Source of the DNA: Paraburkholderia phenazinium
GTDB lineage: Bacteria > Pseudomonadota > Gammaproteobacteria > Burkholderiales > Burkholderiaceae
DNA: 64,000 bases
Assembly (NCBI RefSeq): GCF_900100735.1
Contig: NZ_FNCJ01000002.1
Coordinates: forward strand, 124,001-188,000
Direction of reading: 5' to 3'
Part shown: positions 20,754 to 29,737 of the stretch, piece by piece
Numbering within the stretch: position 1 is the stretch's first letter
Layout of the letters: every line of letters starts with the position of its first letter
Notes under the pieces: generated by a model
The model's input: only the letters and a program-made list of their open reading frames with translations
What the model was told of the DNA's origin: nothing
The model's database searches: none
Translations under genes and position numbers: made by a program

Positions 20754-21072
20754 CGCACCTTCTCCGTAAAGGGATTTGTTCGTGGAGCAGACTTTACGGT
20801 TTGAGCGAGTGGTTCAAATGCGTGAACAACGGGGCAATCACACAGCAGTTCGAAATCGTGAGCCGTGAGTTCGCAGAAGCGGAATTTTCTGCGGGTAAGT
20901 CTTGCCGGATCGTTGGATGATTCGGTTTACTGAACAGATTAGAGCCGTGTTTAAGGGCTTATTCGTTAGATTGCCTGCCGTGCCTCGCTTCGATAATCAC
21001 TTCACTCATCGACCTGTTCGGGTTGCACACGGAGCGCGAGGCAGGTCGATTCATCTGATCAAAGGGTGCACG
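20754..21072. other. Intergenic region upstream of two divergent genes
   Basis: About 320 bp. An in-frame open stretch precedes the plus-strand gene back to about 20902, but its translation is not protein-like and it has no SD. The stretch may be the decayed 5' part of the next gene. No repeats or clear promoter were seen. Confidence 0.4.
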
Positions 21073-21804
21073 ATGCAGCGGCCTTCGGTATCTTGTCCGG
21101 GTAGCGGTTCGATCGTGGTGGCGACGCAAAATGCTGGCTCTTCCGGTTTGCAAAGCGGCGAAACGGAGACGGTGAACTTCAGTCAATGTGTCGGGCAAGT
21201 GAGCGCGCCTGGTGTGTCGAGCAGCGCGGCCGTCAGCGGTTCCGTGACGGTGCAGGTGCAAAACGCGCAAGGGGTGGTGGGTAACGATGCGGCGAACTGG
21301 TCGTATACGGCAGTCGAAACCGCCAACAACCTCACGCTGGCTTCGTCGAATGGCACGACGGTGGTAAACGGCACGGCCACATTCTCGATGAGCTACGACG
21401 CCGCGACCGGCGTCACTACGACCACCGCGAGCGCGCCAACCGTGACGCTCAATATCACCCAGGCTGTGACATCAGGAAACGTCAACGGCACGATCACGAT
21501 TACTTCGCTTAACTACTCACGCGTGCATGATTCGGACCCTTCCGGCGATACGGTGTTGACGAGCGGCGCGATCAGTGTGCAGGCGAGCGACGCGGTGATG
21601 GCATTCGGCGTCGCTACCCCGACGCCGGTCACGATCAGCAACGGTGTCGTGCAAGGCGGCGTGATTCAACTGTCGGGGGACAACGCCGTGGAGAGCATCA
21701 CGCCGGGCAGCAATTCGACGGTCAATATTTCCGTCACTGCGAACGGGCAGACGGGCACCTATTCGGAAAACGTGGATAGCTTGCGCGAGTTGACGGGTAG
21801 TTGA
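21073..21804 (+). CDS. Hypothetical beta-rich protein, possibly 5'-truncated
   Basis: A 243-residue protein of low-complexity Ser/Thr/Gly/Val/Asn composition typical of secreted beta-sandwich or adhesin-like proteins (for example QSGETETVNFSQC, GNVNGTITITSLNYS). It lacks a signal peptide: the ATG is followed directly by QRPSVSCPGSGSIVVATQ, which already looks like the middle of a beta domain. AAAGGG lies 7 nt before the ATG, so translation is possible. The composition suggests an exported protein whose leader has been lost or lies upstream behind a frameshift. No function can be assigned. Confidence 0.45.
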   Translation: MQRPSVSCPGSGSIVVATQNAGSSGLQSGETETVNFSQCVGQVSAPGVSSSAAVSGSVTVQVQNAQGVVGNDAANWSYTAVETANNLTLASSNGTTVVNGTATFSMSYDAATGVTTTTASAPTVTLNITQAVTSGNVNGTITITSLNYSRVHDSDPSGDTVLTSGAISVQASDAVMAFGVATPTPVTISNGVVQGGVIQLSGDNAVESITPGSNSTVNISVTANGQTGTYSENVDSLRELTGS

Positions 21805-21989
21805 TTCGAAAGGGGGCAAAGGCGGAGGGGCATGCACCTATCCGCCAGTTTCGCTGCGTCGATCAGCCGTGCGCCGACACCAGCAATATCATCGGCCGCT
21901 CGCGTTCTTCAGCGAGTTCCGGGCGGGCTGCCACCTGCTCGTCGGTGGGCCCCCGGCCATGCAGAGCGAAGATCGATTGCACCAAGGGC

Positions 21990-22018
21990 TTGTGCTGCGT
22001 AAAGAGAGTCTCTATAAT
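21990..22018 (+). promoter_or_regulatory. Sigma-70 promoter of tRNA-Val
   Basis: TTGTGC (21990-21995), a 17-bp spacer and a perfect TATAAT (22013-22018) lie 12 bp before the mature tRNA 5' end, so transcription starts a few bases upstream of the gene. A GC-rich stretch (GCGCC) follows the -10 box, resembling a stringent discriminator. Confidence 0.8.
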
Positions 22019-22030
22019 TCGCGCCTCTAA

Positions 22031-22107
22031 AGGCTCGTAGCTCAGTTGGTTAGAGCACCACCTTGACATGGTGGGGGTCGTTGGTTCGAATCCAATCGAG
22101 CCTACCA
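22031..22107 (+). tRNA. tRNA-Val (anticodon GAC)
   Basis: A complete 77-nt cloverleaf with encoded CCA. The acceptor stem AGGCTCG pairs with CGAGCCT; the D stem is GCTC/GAGC; the anticodon stem CCACC/GGTGG has loop TTGACAT (anticodon GAC at 22065-22067, reading GUC/GUU); the T arm is GTTGG-TTCGAAT-CCAAT. Conserved T54, T55, C56 and the purine-rich D loop are present. No integration footprint or repeat of its 3' end is visible nearby. Confidence 0.97.
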
Positions 22108-22459
22108 ACGCACATTCGGCGCAGATAGATGCTGTTCCATTGAGGCTTCAATGGCTTCAGTCTCTGTCTGCTGTCGTGTCTCGCTTCACTCTCCGTTTCG
22201 TTCTTCCTGTTAGTTCTTGCTCCTGGCGTTTCCGCTAAGTGCTCGGCTTGACCTCTCCGCTTGGCTCCTCGCTTCATTCGCAAGCCTGTTCCCGTCTGCC
22301 TGCTTTCTCACGTCTTGCATCGCCATGCGGCGCTCGCGGCCAAGGCGCGGTAAAGTCAGGGTCCCGCTGATGTTTGCCACTGTCTCATCACAGTCTCGCA
22401 ACCCCAGCCGCAAGGGACTCCTGGCGAAGAGCCCGCGGCTTTTAAGGAAGCTGGCGCAC
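22108..22459. other. Intergenic region between tRNA-Val and dhaKL
   Basis: About 350 bp. The reading frame of the downstream kinase stays open back to 22217, but the sequence upstream of 22460 is unlike any DhaK N-terminus and is treated as non-coding leader. No repeat or terminator stands out. Confidence 0.45.
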
Positions 22460-24163
22460 ATGAAAAAGCTCATCAACGATGTTTCCGCGGTCGTCCCGGA
22501 GATGCTGGACGGACTCGCCGCACTCAATCCCGGTCTTTCGTTACTGCAGGGCGGCACGATCATCGTGCGCGCCGACGGCGAAGCCGCTGCCCGGCGCGGT
22601 GAAGTCGCGCTGATCTCCGGCGGCGGCGCCGGCCACGAGCCGGCCCACGCCGGCTATGTGGGGCACGGCATGCTGAGCGCGGCAGTGGCCGGGGAAGTGT
22701 TTACGTCGCCGTCGACGGACGCGGTGCTCGACGCGATCCGCGCAGTAGCCGGTCCCGCAGGCGTGCTGCTGATCGTCAAGAACTACACCGGCGATCGTTT
22801 CAACTTCGGCCTCGCTGCCGAGATCGCCCGCGCCGAAGGCATTGCGGTGGAGATGGTGATCGTTGCCGACGACGTCGCGCTCTCCGCGAGCGGCGACCAC
22901 GCGGGGCGCCGCGGTCTCGCGGGCACCGTGCTGGTCCACAAGATTGCCGGCGCGGCAGCCGCCGAAGGTCGTCCGCTCAGCGAGGTGGCGCAGGCCGCCA
23001 GAGAGGCGGCCGCGATGCTCGGCACCATGGGCGTCGCGCTGACACCGTGTACGGTACCGGCGGCAGGCAAGGCGGGCTTCGAGCTGGGCGACGGCGAAAT
23101 CGAGTGGGGCCTGGGCATTCATGGCGAGCCCGGCGTCGAGCGTGGCGCGCTCGAACCTGCGAATGCCATCGTTGCACGCCTGCTGGCGAAGATCGTCGAC
23201 GATCTCGCGCTGCGAGCGGATGAGCGGGTGGCGCTGCTGGTGAACAACCTGGGCGGCACGCCGCCGAGCGAACTGAACATCGTCGCCGCCTCGGCGCTGC
23301 GCTATCTTGCCGGGCGTCGCATTGCGGTGGAGCGCGCATGGGCCGGCACGTTCCTGAGCGCGCTTGAAATGGCAGGCGTATCGCTCACGCTGTTGCGCCT
23401 TGACGATCAGCGGCTCGCGTGGCTCGATGCGGCCGCTCATACGTCCGCATGGCCGGCATTGAGCGGCCGCGTGACGCCGGCTCAAATCAAGGAAGCGCCG
23501 GTTGCGCCCGGCGAGACCCATGCTGCGCGGCTCGGCCGCCAAGCGCCGTTGCGCCGCGTAATCGAAGCGGTCTGCGCCCGTCTGATTGATGCAGAATCCC
23601 TCTTGACCGAGATGGATCAGCGCGTGGGCGACGGCGACCTGGGTATCAGCCTCGCACGCGGTGCACGAGGCATCCTGCAAGAGCTGGACAGCTATCCCGG
23701 CGAAGCGGCGCCGGGAGCCGTATTACGGGCGATGTCCGCGACGGTGCGGCGCGTGGTCGGCGGCACCTCGGGGCCGCTCTACGCGGTCATGTTGCTGCGG
23801 GCCGGCAGCGTTCTTGATCAAGCAGGCGGCGCAAGCGCGCAGCGCTGGGCCGATGCGTTCAGCGCCGGTGTCACCGCGCTGATGGAGCTCGGCGGCGCTC
23901 ATGCTGGCGATCGCACCATGGTCGATGCGTTGCTGCCGGCCGCCGACGCCCTGCAAGCCGCGCTCGCGCAAGCGGCTAACCCAGATGAGGCGTTGCTGGC
24001 CGCGGTGGATGCCGCGACAACCGGCGCCTCGCAGACCGCTGCGATGAAGCCGCGCTTGGGGCGCTCCAGCTACGTGGGTGGTCGCGCGCTTGGCTTCGCA
24101 GATCCCGGCGCGCATGCAGTGGGACTTTGGCTTGCCGCAGTCCGTGCAGCTTTGCGTGACTGA
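22460..24163 (+). CDS. ATP-dependent dihydroxyacetone kinase, single chain (DhaK-DhaL)
   Basis: Phosphorylates dihydroxyacetone, and possibly glyceraldehyde or other short ketoses, with ATP. The 567 residues hold DhaK (about 1-330) with the dinucleotide-like loop ISGGGAGHEPAHAGYVG and the substrate-binding His221 in GIHGEPG, which forms a hemiaminal with the ketone, then DhaL (about 365-560) with the Mg-ATP motif MDQRVGDGDLG and VGGTSGPLYAVML. The single-chain layout is the ATP-dependent type, not the PTS-driven one. The start was chosen where DhaK homology begins (MKKLINDVSAVVPEMLDGL), with AAGGAAG 11 nt upstream. Confidence 0.93.
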   Translation: MKKLINDVSAVVPEMLDGLAALNPGLSLLQGGTIIVRADGEAAARRGEVALISGGGAGHEPAHAGYVGHGMLSAAVAGEVFTSPSTDAVLDAIRAVAGPAGVLLIVKNYTGDRFNFGLAAEIARAEGIAVEMVIVADDVALSASGDHAGRRGLAGTVLVHKIAGAAAAEGRPLSEVAQAAREAAAMLGTMGVALTPCTVPAAGKAGFELGDGEIEWGLGIHGEPGVERGALEPANAIVARLLAKIVDDLALRADERVALLVNNLGGTPPSELNIVAASALRYLAGRRIAVERAWAGTFLSALEMAGVSLTLLRLDDQRLAWLDAAAHTSAWPALSGRVTPAQIKEAPVAPGETHAARLGRQAPLRRVIEAVCARLIDAESLLTEMDQRVGDGDLGISLARGARGILQELDSYPGEAAPGAVLRAMSATVRRVVGGTSGPLYAVMLLRAGSVLDQAGGASAQRWADAFSAGVTALMELGGAHAGDRTMVDALLPAADALQAALAQAANPDEALLAAVDAATTGASQTAAMKPRLGRSSYVGGRALGFADPGAHAVGLWLAAVRAALRD

Positions 24164-24195
24164 CCGGGAGTGACTGCGCGGGAATTAAAAGCGGC

Positions 24196-25101
24196 TCAAG
24201 CGCGAATCATCTCGGGGATTTCCGCCACGAGGGCGTCGATCGCGCAACGCGTCTTGAGCGGCAGATAGCGCGTCTGCGGCCAGACCGCGTGGATGTCCTG
24301 GGCCCGTACGCCGCAGCGTTCCCTGACGTAAGCCAGTCGACCGGTTTGGGCATGGCGCGCCAGCAGCCAGCAAGGCAACTGCACGAGTCCAAAACCGGCA
24401 ATGCCGGCATCGGCGATGGCCTGAATATCGTCGAGGCTCAGTTGCGGCGTGATGCGCAGCTCCTGTGCCTGGCCCTCGCTATTCAGTGCACGCCAGGGCG
24501 CCAGCACGCCACCGCGCGAGTAGGCGATCCCCGCATGCCCGTGGAGGTCGTCGAGGTCCACGGGCACGCCGTATTTCGCCAGATACGACGGCGCGGCGCC
24601 GATGCTCATATGCTGCACGCCGAGGTGGCGCGCGGCGAGACTTGTGCTGTCGTGCAACTCGCCGATGCGCACCGCGAGGTCGAAACCTTCCTCGATCAGA
24701 TCCACCTCTCGATCGCTAAACGAAATGTCGATCTGCAACTGCTTGTGTTGCCGAGCCAGTTCGAACAGCACCGGCGCGACGCAATGATGACCGAAGGCAA
24801 TCGGCACGCTGACTCGCAGACGGCCGCGCGGTTCGGTGCGTTCGCTCTCCAGGTCGGCTTCCGCCGCCTCGAGTTCGGCGAGAGCCCGCACACAGCGGTC
24901 GTAATACGCCTGACCAGCCTCGGTCAGCGTCTGGCTGCGCGTGGTGCGATGCAGGAGGCGCGCGCCGAGACGCGCTTCGAGCCGCGTAATCACTTTCCCC
25001 ACTGCCGAGCGCGTGAGATGCATGCGCTCGGCCGCAAGTGTGAAACTACCCGCTTCGACGACCTGGACGAAGGTCGTCACGCCATCGAGTCTGTCGGTCA
25101 T
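24196..25101 (-). CDS. LysR family transcriptional regulator
   Basis: A 301-residue regulator. The N-terminal winged helix-turn-helix (residues 5-64) reads TFVQVVEAGSFTLAAERMHLTRSAVGKVITRLEARLGARLLHRTTR, broken here only by my quoting it as one block of family features; the effector domain spans about 90-295. It belongs to the large CrgA/DmlR-like group. It diverges from an MFS exporter gene with a perfect inverted repeat in the gap, so it most likely controls that exporter. The effector is unknown. Confidence 0.92.
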   Translation of the reverse strand: MTDRLDGVTTFVQVVEAGSFTLAAERMHLTRSAVGKVITRLEARLGARLLHRTTRSQTLTEAGQAYYDRCVRALAELEAAEADLESERTEPRGRLRVSVPIAFGHHCVAPVLFELARQHKQLQIDISFSDREVDLIEEGFDLAVRIGELHDSTSLAARHLGVQHMSIGAAPSYLAKYGVPVDLDDLHGHAGIAYSRGGVLAPWRALNSEGQAQELRITPQLSLDDIQAIADAGIAGFGLVQLPCWLLARHAQTGRLAYVRERCGVRAQDIHAVWPQTRYLPLKTRCAIDALVAEIPEMIRA

Positions 25102-25144
25102 ATTGGGTCCATGCAGGAATAATTCACGGGAAAAAACCTCATCA

Positions 25145-25165
25145 ATCGGGACGTGTGTTCCCGAT
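25145..25165. promoter_or_regulatory. Inverted repeat, candidate LysR operator
   Basis: ATCGGGA-N7-TCCCGAT is a perfect 7-bp inverted repeat with a 7-nt spacer, centred in the 163-bp gap between the divergent LysR and MFS genes. LysR proteins bind interrupted dyads of this kind, usually between the divergent promoters. Confidence 0.5.
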
Positions 25166-25264
25166 ATATTAGTCCTTGAAGTCGCGCAAATCGAGTGGCG
25201 TGGCGCTTTCCGTCAAGCCCGCCATGAACGTGCGATCGGACTCTATCCACTTCAGGCGATATCC

Positions 25265-26812
25265 ATGACGCTTTCCCGTTCTCCAAAAAACGCGCTCGCC
25301 CTCGCGGCGGTGTGCCTGACCTCACTGATGTTCGGCCTTGAGATATCGAGTGTGCCGACCATTCTGCCAACCCTGCAAACCGTGCTGCACGGCGATTTCA
25401 AGTCGATGCAATGGATCATGAACGCGTACACGATTGCATGTACCACCGTTCTGATGGCGACCGGCGCGCTGGCCGATCGCTTCGGCCGGCGCCGCATGTA
25501 CCTTGCGACCATCGTGCTGTTCGCGCTCACTTCGCTCTTGTGCGGACTGGCGCAAAGCGTGTCCGTACTGATCGTGAGCCGCTTTCTTCAGGGCATCGGC
25601 GGCGGCGCGATGCTGATCTGCCAGGTGGCGGTGCTGTCGCATCAGTTCCAGGAGGGCCGTGAACGCAGTCGCGCGTTTGCCGCCTGGGGGATCATCTTCG
25701 GCATTGGCCTTGGCTTCGGTCCGATCATCGGCGGCTTGATCGTCGCCGTGTCGAACTGGCAATGGGTCTTCCTGATCCACGTGTTCGTTTCGATCGTCGC
25801 GCTGGCTTTGGTGTTCGCCGGTGTCCAGGAGTCGCGCGATCCGCATGCGCAACATCTGGATGTACCCGGCGTTGTCACGCTTTCGGTGGCGTGCTTCGGC
25901 CTCGTTTACTACATCACGCAAGGACCGGATCTCGGCTTCGGCAGCGTCCCTGCCATGAGCATCATCGCGGTGGCGGCGCTGAGTTTCATTGCGTTTCTGA
26001 TTGTCGAAAAGCGCAGTCCCCGGCCGATGTTCGACTTTTCGGTGTTGCGCATCCGCAGCTTTTCGGGCGCGCTGTTCGGCTCGATGGGGATGAACTTCAG
26101 CTTCTGGCCGTTCATGATTTACCTGCCGATCTATTTTCATGGCGCGCTCGGCTATGCGAGCGTTAGCGCCGGTCTGTCGTTGCTTGCTTATACGTTGCCT
26201 ACGCTTGTGGTCCCACCGTTGGCCGAGCGGCTCGTGCTGCGCTTCGAAGCGCGCCGGGTGATTCCGCTGGGCATGTTCACGATCGGCCTCGGCTTCATCC
26301 TGATGAAGTTCGGCAGCAGCGCGGAGCATGCCGATTGGCTCACGATGTTGCCGGGTTGCCTGCTGTGCGGGATCGGACTCGGCCTGACCAACACCCCGGT
26401 GACCAATACGGCCACCGGGGCGGTCTCGCCGGACCGGGTGGGCATGGCCTCGGGCATCGATATGAGTGCGAGGCTGATCAGTCTCGCCATCAACATCGCC
26501 GTAATGGGGTTCATCCTGCTCGAGGGCGTGCTGTCTTACCTGAAGCGTTCGGCGCCGGAAGGTGCGGATGGCGGGTACTTGCGCCTGCTCGCCGAGAAGG
26601 TGGCGGCCGGCGATATGAGCTTGCTAAGCCAAAGCACTCCGGCGCTGACAGTGCTGGATCCGCACGGTGCAATCGCTCACGCGGCGCTGGTGCATGGTTT
26701 CGGGCTGGTGATGCTGTATGGCGCCTTGGGTGCGTGGGTTCTGTCCATGCTTAGTGCATTGACTTTCGGCCCTGGCGCTCAGCCACGCGCTGCAGCGAAC
26801 TACGTCGGCTAG
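25265..26812 (+). CDS. MFS multidrug exporter, DHA2 (EmrB/QacA-like) family
   Basis: A 515-residue inner-membrane protein with about 14 hydrophobic segments, the DHA2 pattern. Motif A appears as GALADRFGRRRMYL after helix 2, motif B near FLQGIGGGAMLICQVA, and motif C-like GIGLGFGPIIGG in helix 5, the last being typical of proton-driven exporters. The start is the ATG before TLSRSPKNALALAAV; upstream in-frame sequence is not membrane-protein-like. Probably regulated by the divergent LysR. The substrate is unknown. Confidence 0.9.
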   Translation: MTLSRSPKNALALAAVCLTSLMFGLEISSVPTILPTLQTVLHGDFKSMQWIMNAYTIACTTVLMATGALADRFGRRRMYLATIVLFALTSLLCGLAQSVSVLIVSRFLQGIGGGAMLICQVAVLSHQFQEGRERSRAFAAWGIIFGIGLGFGPIIGGLIVAVSNWQWVFLIHVFVSIVALALVFAGVQESRDPHAQHLDVPGVVTLSVACFGLVYYITQGPDLGFGSVPAMSIIAVAALSFIAFLIVEKRSPRPMFDFSVLRIRSFSGALFGSMGMNFSFWPFMIYLPIYFHGALGYASVSAGLSLLAYTLPTLVVPPLAERLVLRFEARRVIPLGMFTIGLGFILMKFGSSAEHADWLTMLPGCLLCGIGLGLTNTPVTNTATGAVSPDRVGMASGIDMSARLISLAINIAVMGFILLEGVLSYLKRSAPEGADGGYLRLLAEKVAAGDMSLLSQSTPALTVLDPHGAIAHAALVHGFGLVMLYGALGAWVLSMLSALTFGPGAQPRAAANYVG

Positions 26813-26916
26813 GTCTTCGCCAATCCGTCAGGTTTCCTGGCGGAATGCGGCATCGCGGTGCGATCAAGCCGTCGCAAGTCGACTGGCCTGGCGCGCCGCG
26901 CTTTTGTCTGGTTTGC

Positions 26917-27201
26917 CTAGCGTGAGCATACGGTCATGGCCTGGACGAAGGCATCCTGTTGCGCGGGGTTCTGAAAGAACGCTTCGAGACTGACGTGCTC
27001 GTCGTTTGCGAATTGCTGAAGACAGAGCGTAGTGTTCGCGCGAGCGCTCGGCGCCGCAAAGTGGAGCGCCGCCGCAAACAAGCCGACCAGCAGCAGCGTG
27101 ATCGCGATGCCGACGCTCCAATACCGTTTCTCTTCTGCCTTGCGGGCGCGCAGCTGCGCAGCCTCGCAGGCGTTCATACCCGGTGCCGAAAGCTCTTCCA
27201 T
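26917..27201 (-). CDS. Small single-pass membrane protein, unknown function
   Basis: A 94-residue protein with a charged cytoplasmic N-terminus (CEAAQLRARKAEEKR), one transmembrane helix at about residues 27-48 (SVGIAITLLLVGLFAAALHF) and a 45-residue external tail with two cysteines (TLCLQQF and MTVCSR) that could form a disulfide. An in-frame ATG at codon 9 is an alternative start. It lies just downstream of the MarR gene on the same strand and may form a unit with it. No family was recognised. Confidence 0.6.
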   Translation of the reverse strand: MEELSAPGMNACEAAQLRARKAEEKRYWSVGIAITLLLVGLFAAALHFAAPSARANTTLCLQQFANDEHVSLEAFFQNPAQQDAFVQAMTVCSR

Positions 27202-27269
27202 ATGGATTCCCAATTTGATTAGCAAGACAACCATCTGCACTGCGTGATGACAAAACAACCCAAGGCGGT

Positions 27270-27716
27270 TTAATCAAGCGCCTTTCTTACGTTGTGCATG
27301 TTGGAGACAGTGGATTCGAATAGTTCGGGGCCGACTTTTCTGCGCAAAGTCTTGGCGATGTCGGCGCTGGCCTCATTGATGGGCCGGTCAAGCGCTTTGC
27401 CCGTGCGGGTGGGATAGACGCTCCATTCCCTGCCGTCCGCCTCTCCCTGGCGGCGCTCGACCAGTTCCTTCTCGCAAAGCGTGTCGATAAGCCGGGTAGC
27501 GGTGGGGCGGGCAATGCCCAATACATCAGCGACCTGACTGCTCAGGCATCCGGGCGAGGCCAGCACGACGCGCAGCACAAAACCTTGCGCCGGCGTCAAG
27601 CCAAAGCGGGCATAGACAGCCGCCCATTCCCGCTCGACCTGGCGGGCCAGTGCGACCGAGTTGAAGTAGAGGCAGTGATCGAACATGACGGTATTAAAGC
27701 GCATGATGGTTAGCAT
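27270..27716 (-). CDS. MarR family transcriptional regulator
   Basis: A regulator of 148 residues: winged helix with LTPAQGFVLRVVLASPGCLSSQ, recognition region VLGIARPTATRLIDTLCEKELVERR and the wing GEADGREWSVYPTRTGKAL. An ATG at 27704 is an alternative start. It is followed by the small membrane protein gene 68 bp downstream. Effector and targets are not evident. Confidence 0.88.
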   Translation of the reverse strand: MLTIMRFNTVMFDHCLYFNSVALARQVEREWAAVYARFGLTPAQGFVLRVVLASPGCLSSQVADVLGIARPTATRLIDTLCEKELVERRQGEADGREWSVYPTRTGKALDRPINEASADIAKTLRRKVGPELFESTVSNMHNVRKALD

Positions 27717-27889
27717 GGCAACTATTTTTGCGCCTCATCGAGGGCTTGCGGCAACGCGGCAGCGATGCGCTTGTGGTGCACGACGCGAACCCTCAACGCG
27801 CAACGGCGTTAAGATTGGCTGCGTGCGGGTGATCCGGTTGTCGTGGGGCCGGCTCGTTGCGCGTCAGACATAAACCTGATCGACGACAC

Positions 27890-28318
27890 ATGCCAACACC
27901 TTCCATCATCGTGACTGATGCACCGGGCCCGGACGAGATCGAGCTCATCGGCGACGGTCTTACCGAGTTCAATCTGCAGCAAACCGGCTGCGACGACAAT
28001 CGCCCCCTTGCAGTGCTGGTCAAAGACCCGGACACGCATCGGGTAATCGGCGGTCTCACTGGCCGCACGTCGCTGGGGCTGATGTTTGTGGACCTGTTCT
28101 ATCTGCCGCCGCAATTGCGCGGCTCGGGAATCGGCAGCGAGATCTTGCACGCCGCCGAGGCCGAAGGCCGCAAGCGCGGGTGTCGCGCAGCCGTGCTCTA
28201 TACGATCAGTTTTCAGGCGCCCGATTTCTACAGGAAGCACGGCTGGCAGTCCTTCGGCGAGGTCGCATGCGATCCGCCCGGGACGAGCCGCGTCTTCATG
28301 ACGAAAGCGCTTGCCTGA
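27890..28318 (+). CDS. GNAT family N-acetyltransferase
   Basis: A 142-residue acetyl-CoA-dependent acyltransferase. Motif A appears as LFYLPPQLRGSGIGSEILHAAEAEGRKRGC (the R-G-S-G-I-G pyrophosphate loop) and motif B as FYRKHGWQSFGEV. This resembles small acetyltransferases that modify amino groups of antibiotics or metabolites. The ATG is chosen where conserved sequence begins (MPTPSIIVTDAPGPDE). It is a lone gene; the substrate is not predictable. Confidence 0.85.
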   Translation: MPTPSIIVTDAPGPDEIELIGDGLTEFNLQQTGCDDNRPLAVLVKDPDTHRVIGGLTGRTSLGLMFVDLFYLPPQLRGSGIGSEILHAAEAEGRKRGCRAAVLYTISFQAPDFYRKHGWQSFGEVACDPPGTSRVFMTKALA

Positions 28319-28445
28319 AGCCTTAGGTCGCGGTGGCCTTGGCCGCCTTGGGTGGGCGTCCCCCCGTCACCGGCCGCGTTCGGCTCCGCCGTTCACCTGA
28401 ATCACTTTTCAAATTTCTTCGGCGCAGGATAATCGAATAAAAATC

Positions 28446-29474
28446 ATGGGGAGACACCAATTGCCGTTTGAAAAATTAAGCGTGAGCCTAAGCAATTCGC
28501 ATACGCCAATGGTTGTATTCGTTGCGGGTAAGAGCATCGCCAAACCTGCGGGCGTGGCAGTCGGCCTGGCGGATGCGTCCGCGGGCAGGCCCTTGGGTGT
28601 CGACACCCCTTTGCGGATTGCAAGCAACACCAAGACCTTCGTGGCGGCAACGGTCTTGCGCTTATGGGAGCAAGGCCGCCTCGATCTCGATGCGCCCATT
28701 GGGTCTCTGCTCTCGCCAGGACTGGAGCGCGTGTTGAGCACGCATGGTTACGCTACGGCCGCGATGACCATACGCCACCTGCTCAGTCACAGCTCGGGGC
28801 TTTACGATCACGGCGACGATCCGAGATTCATGGAGTCCGTGCTGGCGGATCCTGCGCACGCATGGACACGCGAGGAGCTGGTGCGTTTATCGGTCGCCTA
28901 TGCGCCGTCACCGGGCAAGCCAGGGGCGGCGTTTCGTTATTCCGACACGGGGTACGTCCTGCTGGGCGATATCCTCGAGCGTGTGACCGCTCAACCCTTG
29001 GCTGCCGTCGTGCGGGAAGCCTTGCGTTTCGATAGCCGGGGCATGACCTCAACCTGGTGGGAAATCGTCGAGCCGCAACCGTCTGGCGCCGAGCCGCGTG
29101 CCCGCCAGTTTCTGGGCGAGGTCGATGTGACCGACATCAACGCCACGATGGATCTGTACGGAGGCGGTGGACTGGTCAGCTCTGCGCGAGACCTGGCGAC
29201 GTTCACGGCAGACCTGTTTGAGGGACGCGTGTTCGAGCGCCCCGAGACCCTGGCTGAAATGCTGCGCAAGGGCAGCCATCAGGAGGCGGAGGAATATAGG
29301 CTGGGTATCTCGGTGACGTCCGTCGCCGGGCGCGAATGCTATTCGCATCTCGGCTTTTGGGGCACAGCCGCTTACTATTCGCCCAACACCGGTATCGCGC
29401 TAGCCGGTTTCACGACCGCTCGCCAGGGCCGGCCGCAGCTTCTGGAAATCATGGAGCGTGCGATCGCGCAGTAA
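28446..29474 (+). CDS. Serine hydrolase of the beta-lactamase (class C-like) family
   Basis: A 342-residue penicillin-binding-protein-like hydrolase (AmpC/esterase EstB type). The Ser-x-x-Lys motif is IASNTKTFVA, the Tyr motif is FRYSDTGYVLL, and the third box is HLGFWG (H-x-G in place of K-T-G). No signal peptide is seen, so it is probably cytosolic and may be an esterase or D-aminopeptidase more than an antibiotic-resistance enzyme. The SD is weak and distant (AGGATAA), so a later ATG at about codon 22 is possible. Confidence 0.85.
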   Translation: MGRHQLPFEKLSVSLSNSHTPMVVFVAGKSIAKPAGVAVGLADASAGRPLGVDTPLRIASNTKTFVAATVLRLWEQGRLDLDAPIGSLLSPGLERVLSTHGYATAAMTIRHLLSHSSGLYDHGDDPRFMESVLADPAHAWTREELVRLSVAYAPSPGKPGAAFRYSDTGYVLLGDILERVTAQPLAAVVREALRFDSRGMTSTWWEIVEPQPSGAEPRARQFLGEVDVTDINATMDLYGGGGLVSSARDLATFTADLFEGRVFERPETLAEMLRKGSHQEAEEYRLGISVTSVAGRECYSHLGFWGTAAYYSPNTGIALAGFTTARQGRPQLLEIMERAIAQ

Positions 29475-29544
29475 GCGTGACGTCCTGCAACGATCGCTTC
29501 GCCTGAAAATAACCCGTTTAACCCGGCAAAGACACGACTCGAAT

Positions 29545-29727
29545 ATGGAAACTTACCTGGTTCGACCCGATGCAAAACGGGCCGCGCGTTACCGGATCAT
29601 GTTCGGCAACACGCACTCGTTTCTGCCCATGCGCAACGGTATGGTGCCGAACACCTTGCACGTGCTGCTGCATCTGTCGACGGCGGTCACCCTGGTCGTG
29701 TTGTTCGTTTTCCTGCCGGATCGTTGA
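29545..29727 (+). CDS. Possible small membrane protein
   Basis: A 60-residue reading frame with a basic N-terminal half and one strong hydrophobic segment at the end (LHVLLHLSTAVTLVVLFVFL) followed by PDR. There is no clear SD. It ends 10 bp before the stop of the convergent glycosyltransferase gene. The membrane segment makes it plausible, but no homologue is known to me. Confidence 0.35.
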   Translation: METYLVRPDAKRAARYRIMFGNTHSFLPMRNGMVPNTLHVLLHLSTAVTLVVLFVFLPDR

Positions 29728-29737
29728 GCGTTTCGCC

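Noticed and set aside
21863-22108. Minus-strand frame of 81 codons over tRNA-Val
   Set aside because: Its start is the antisense of the tRNA (the familiar spurious GSIGFEPTTPT translation), so it is not a gene.
28322-28445. Minus-strand tail reading RPVTGGRPPKAAKATAT before a stop
   Set aside because: It resembles the basic tail of a DNA-binding protein, but the frame is only about 30-40 codons, has no start or SD and no recognisable domain.
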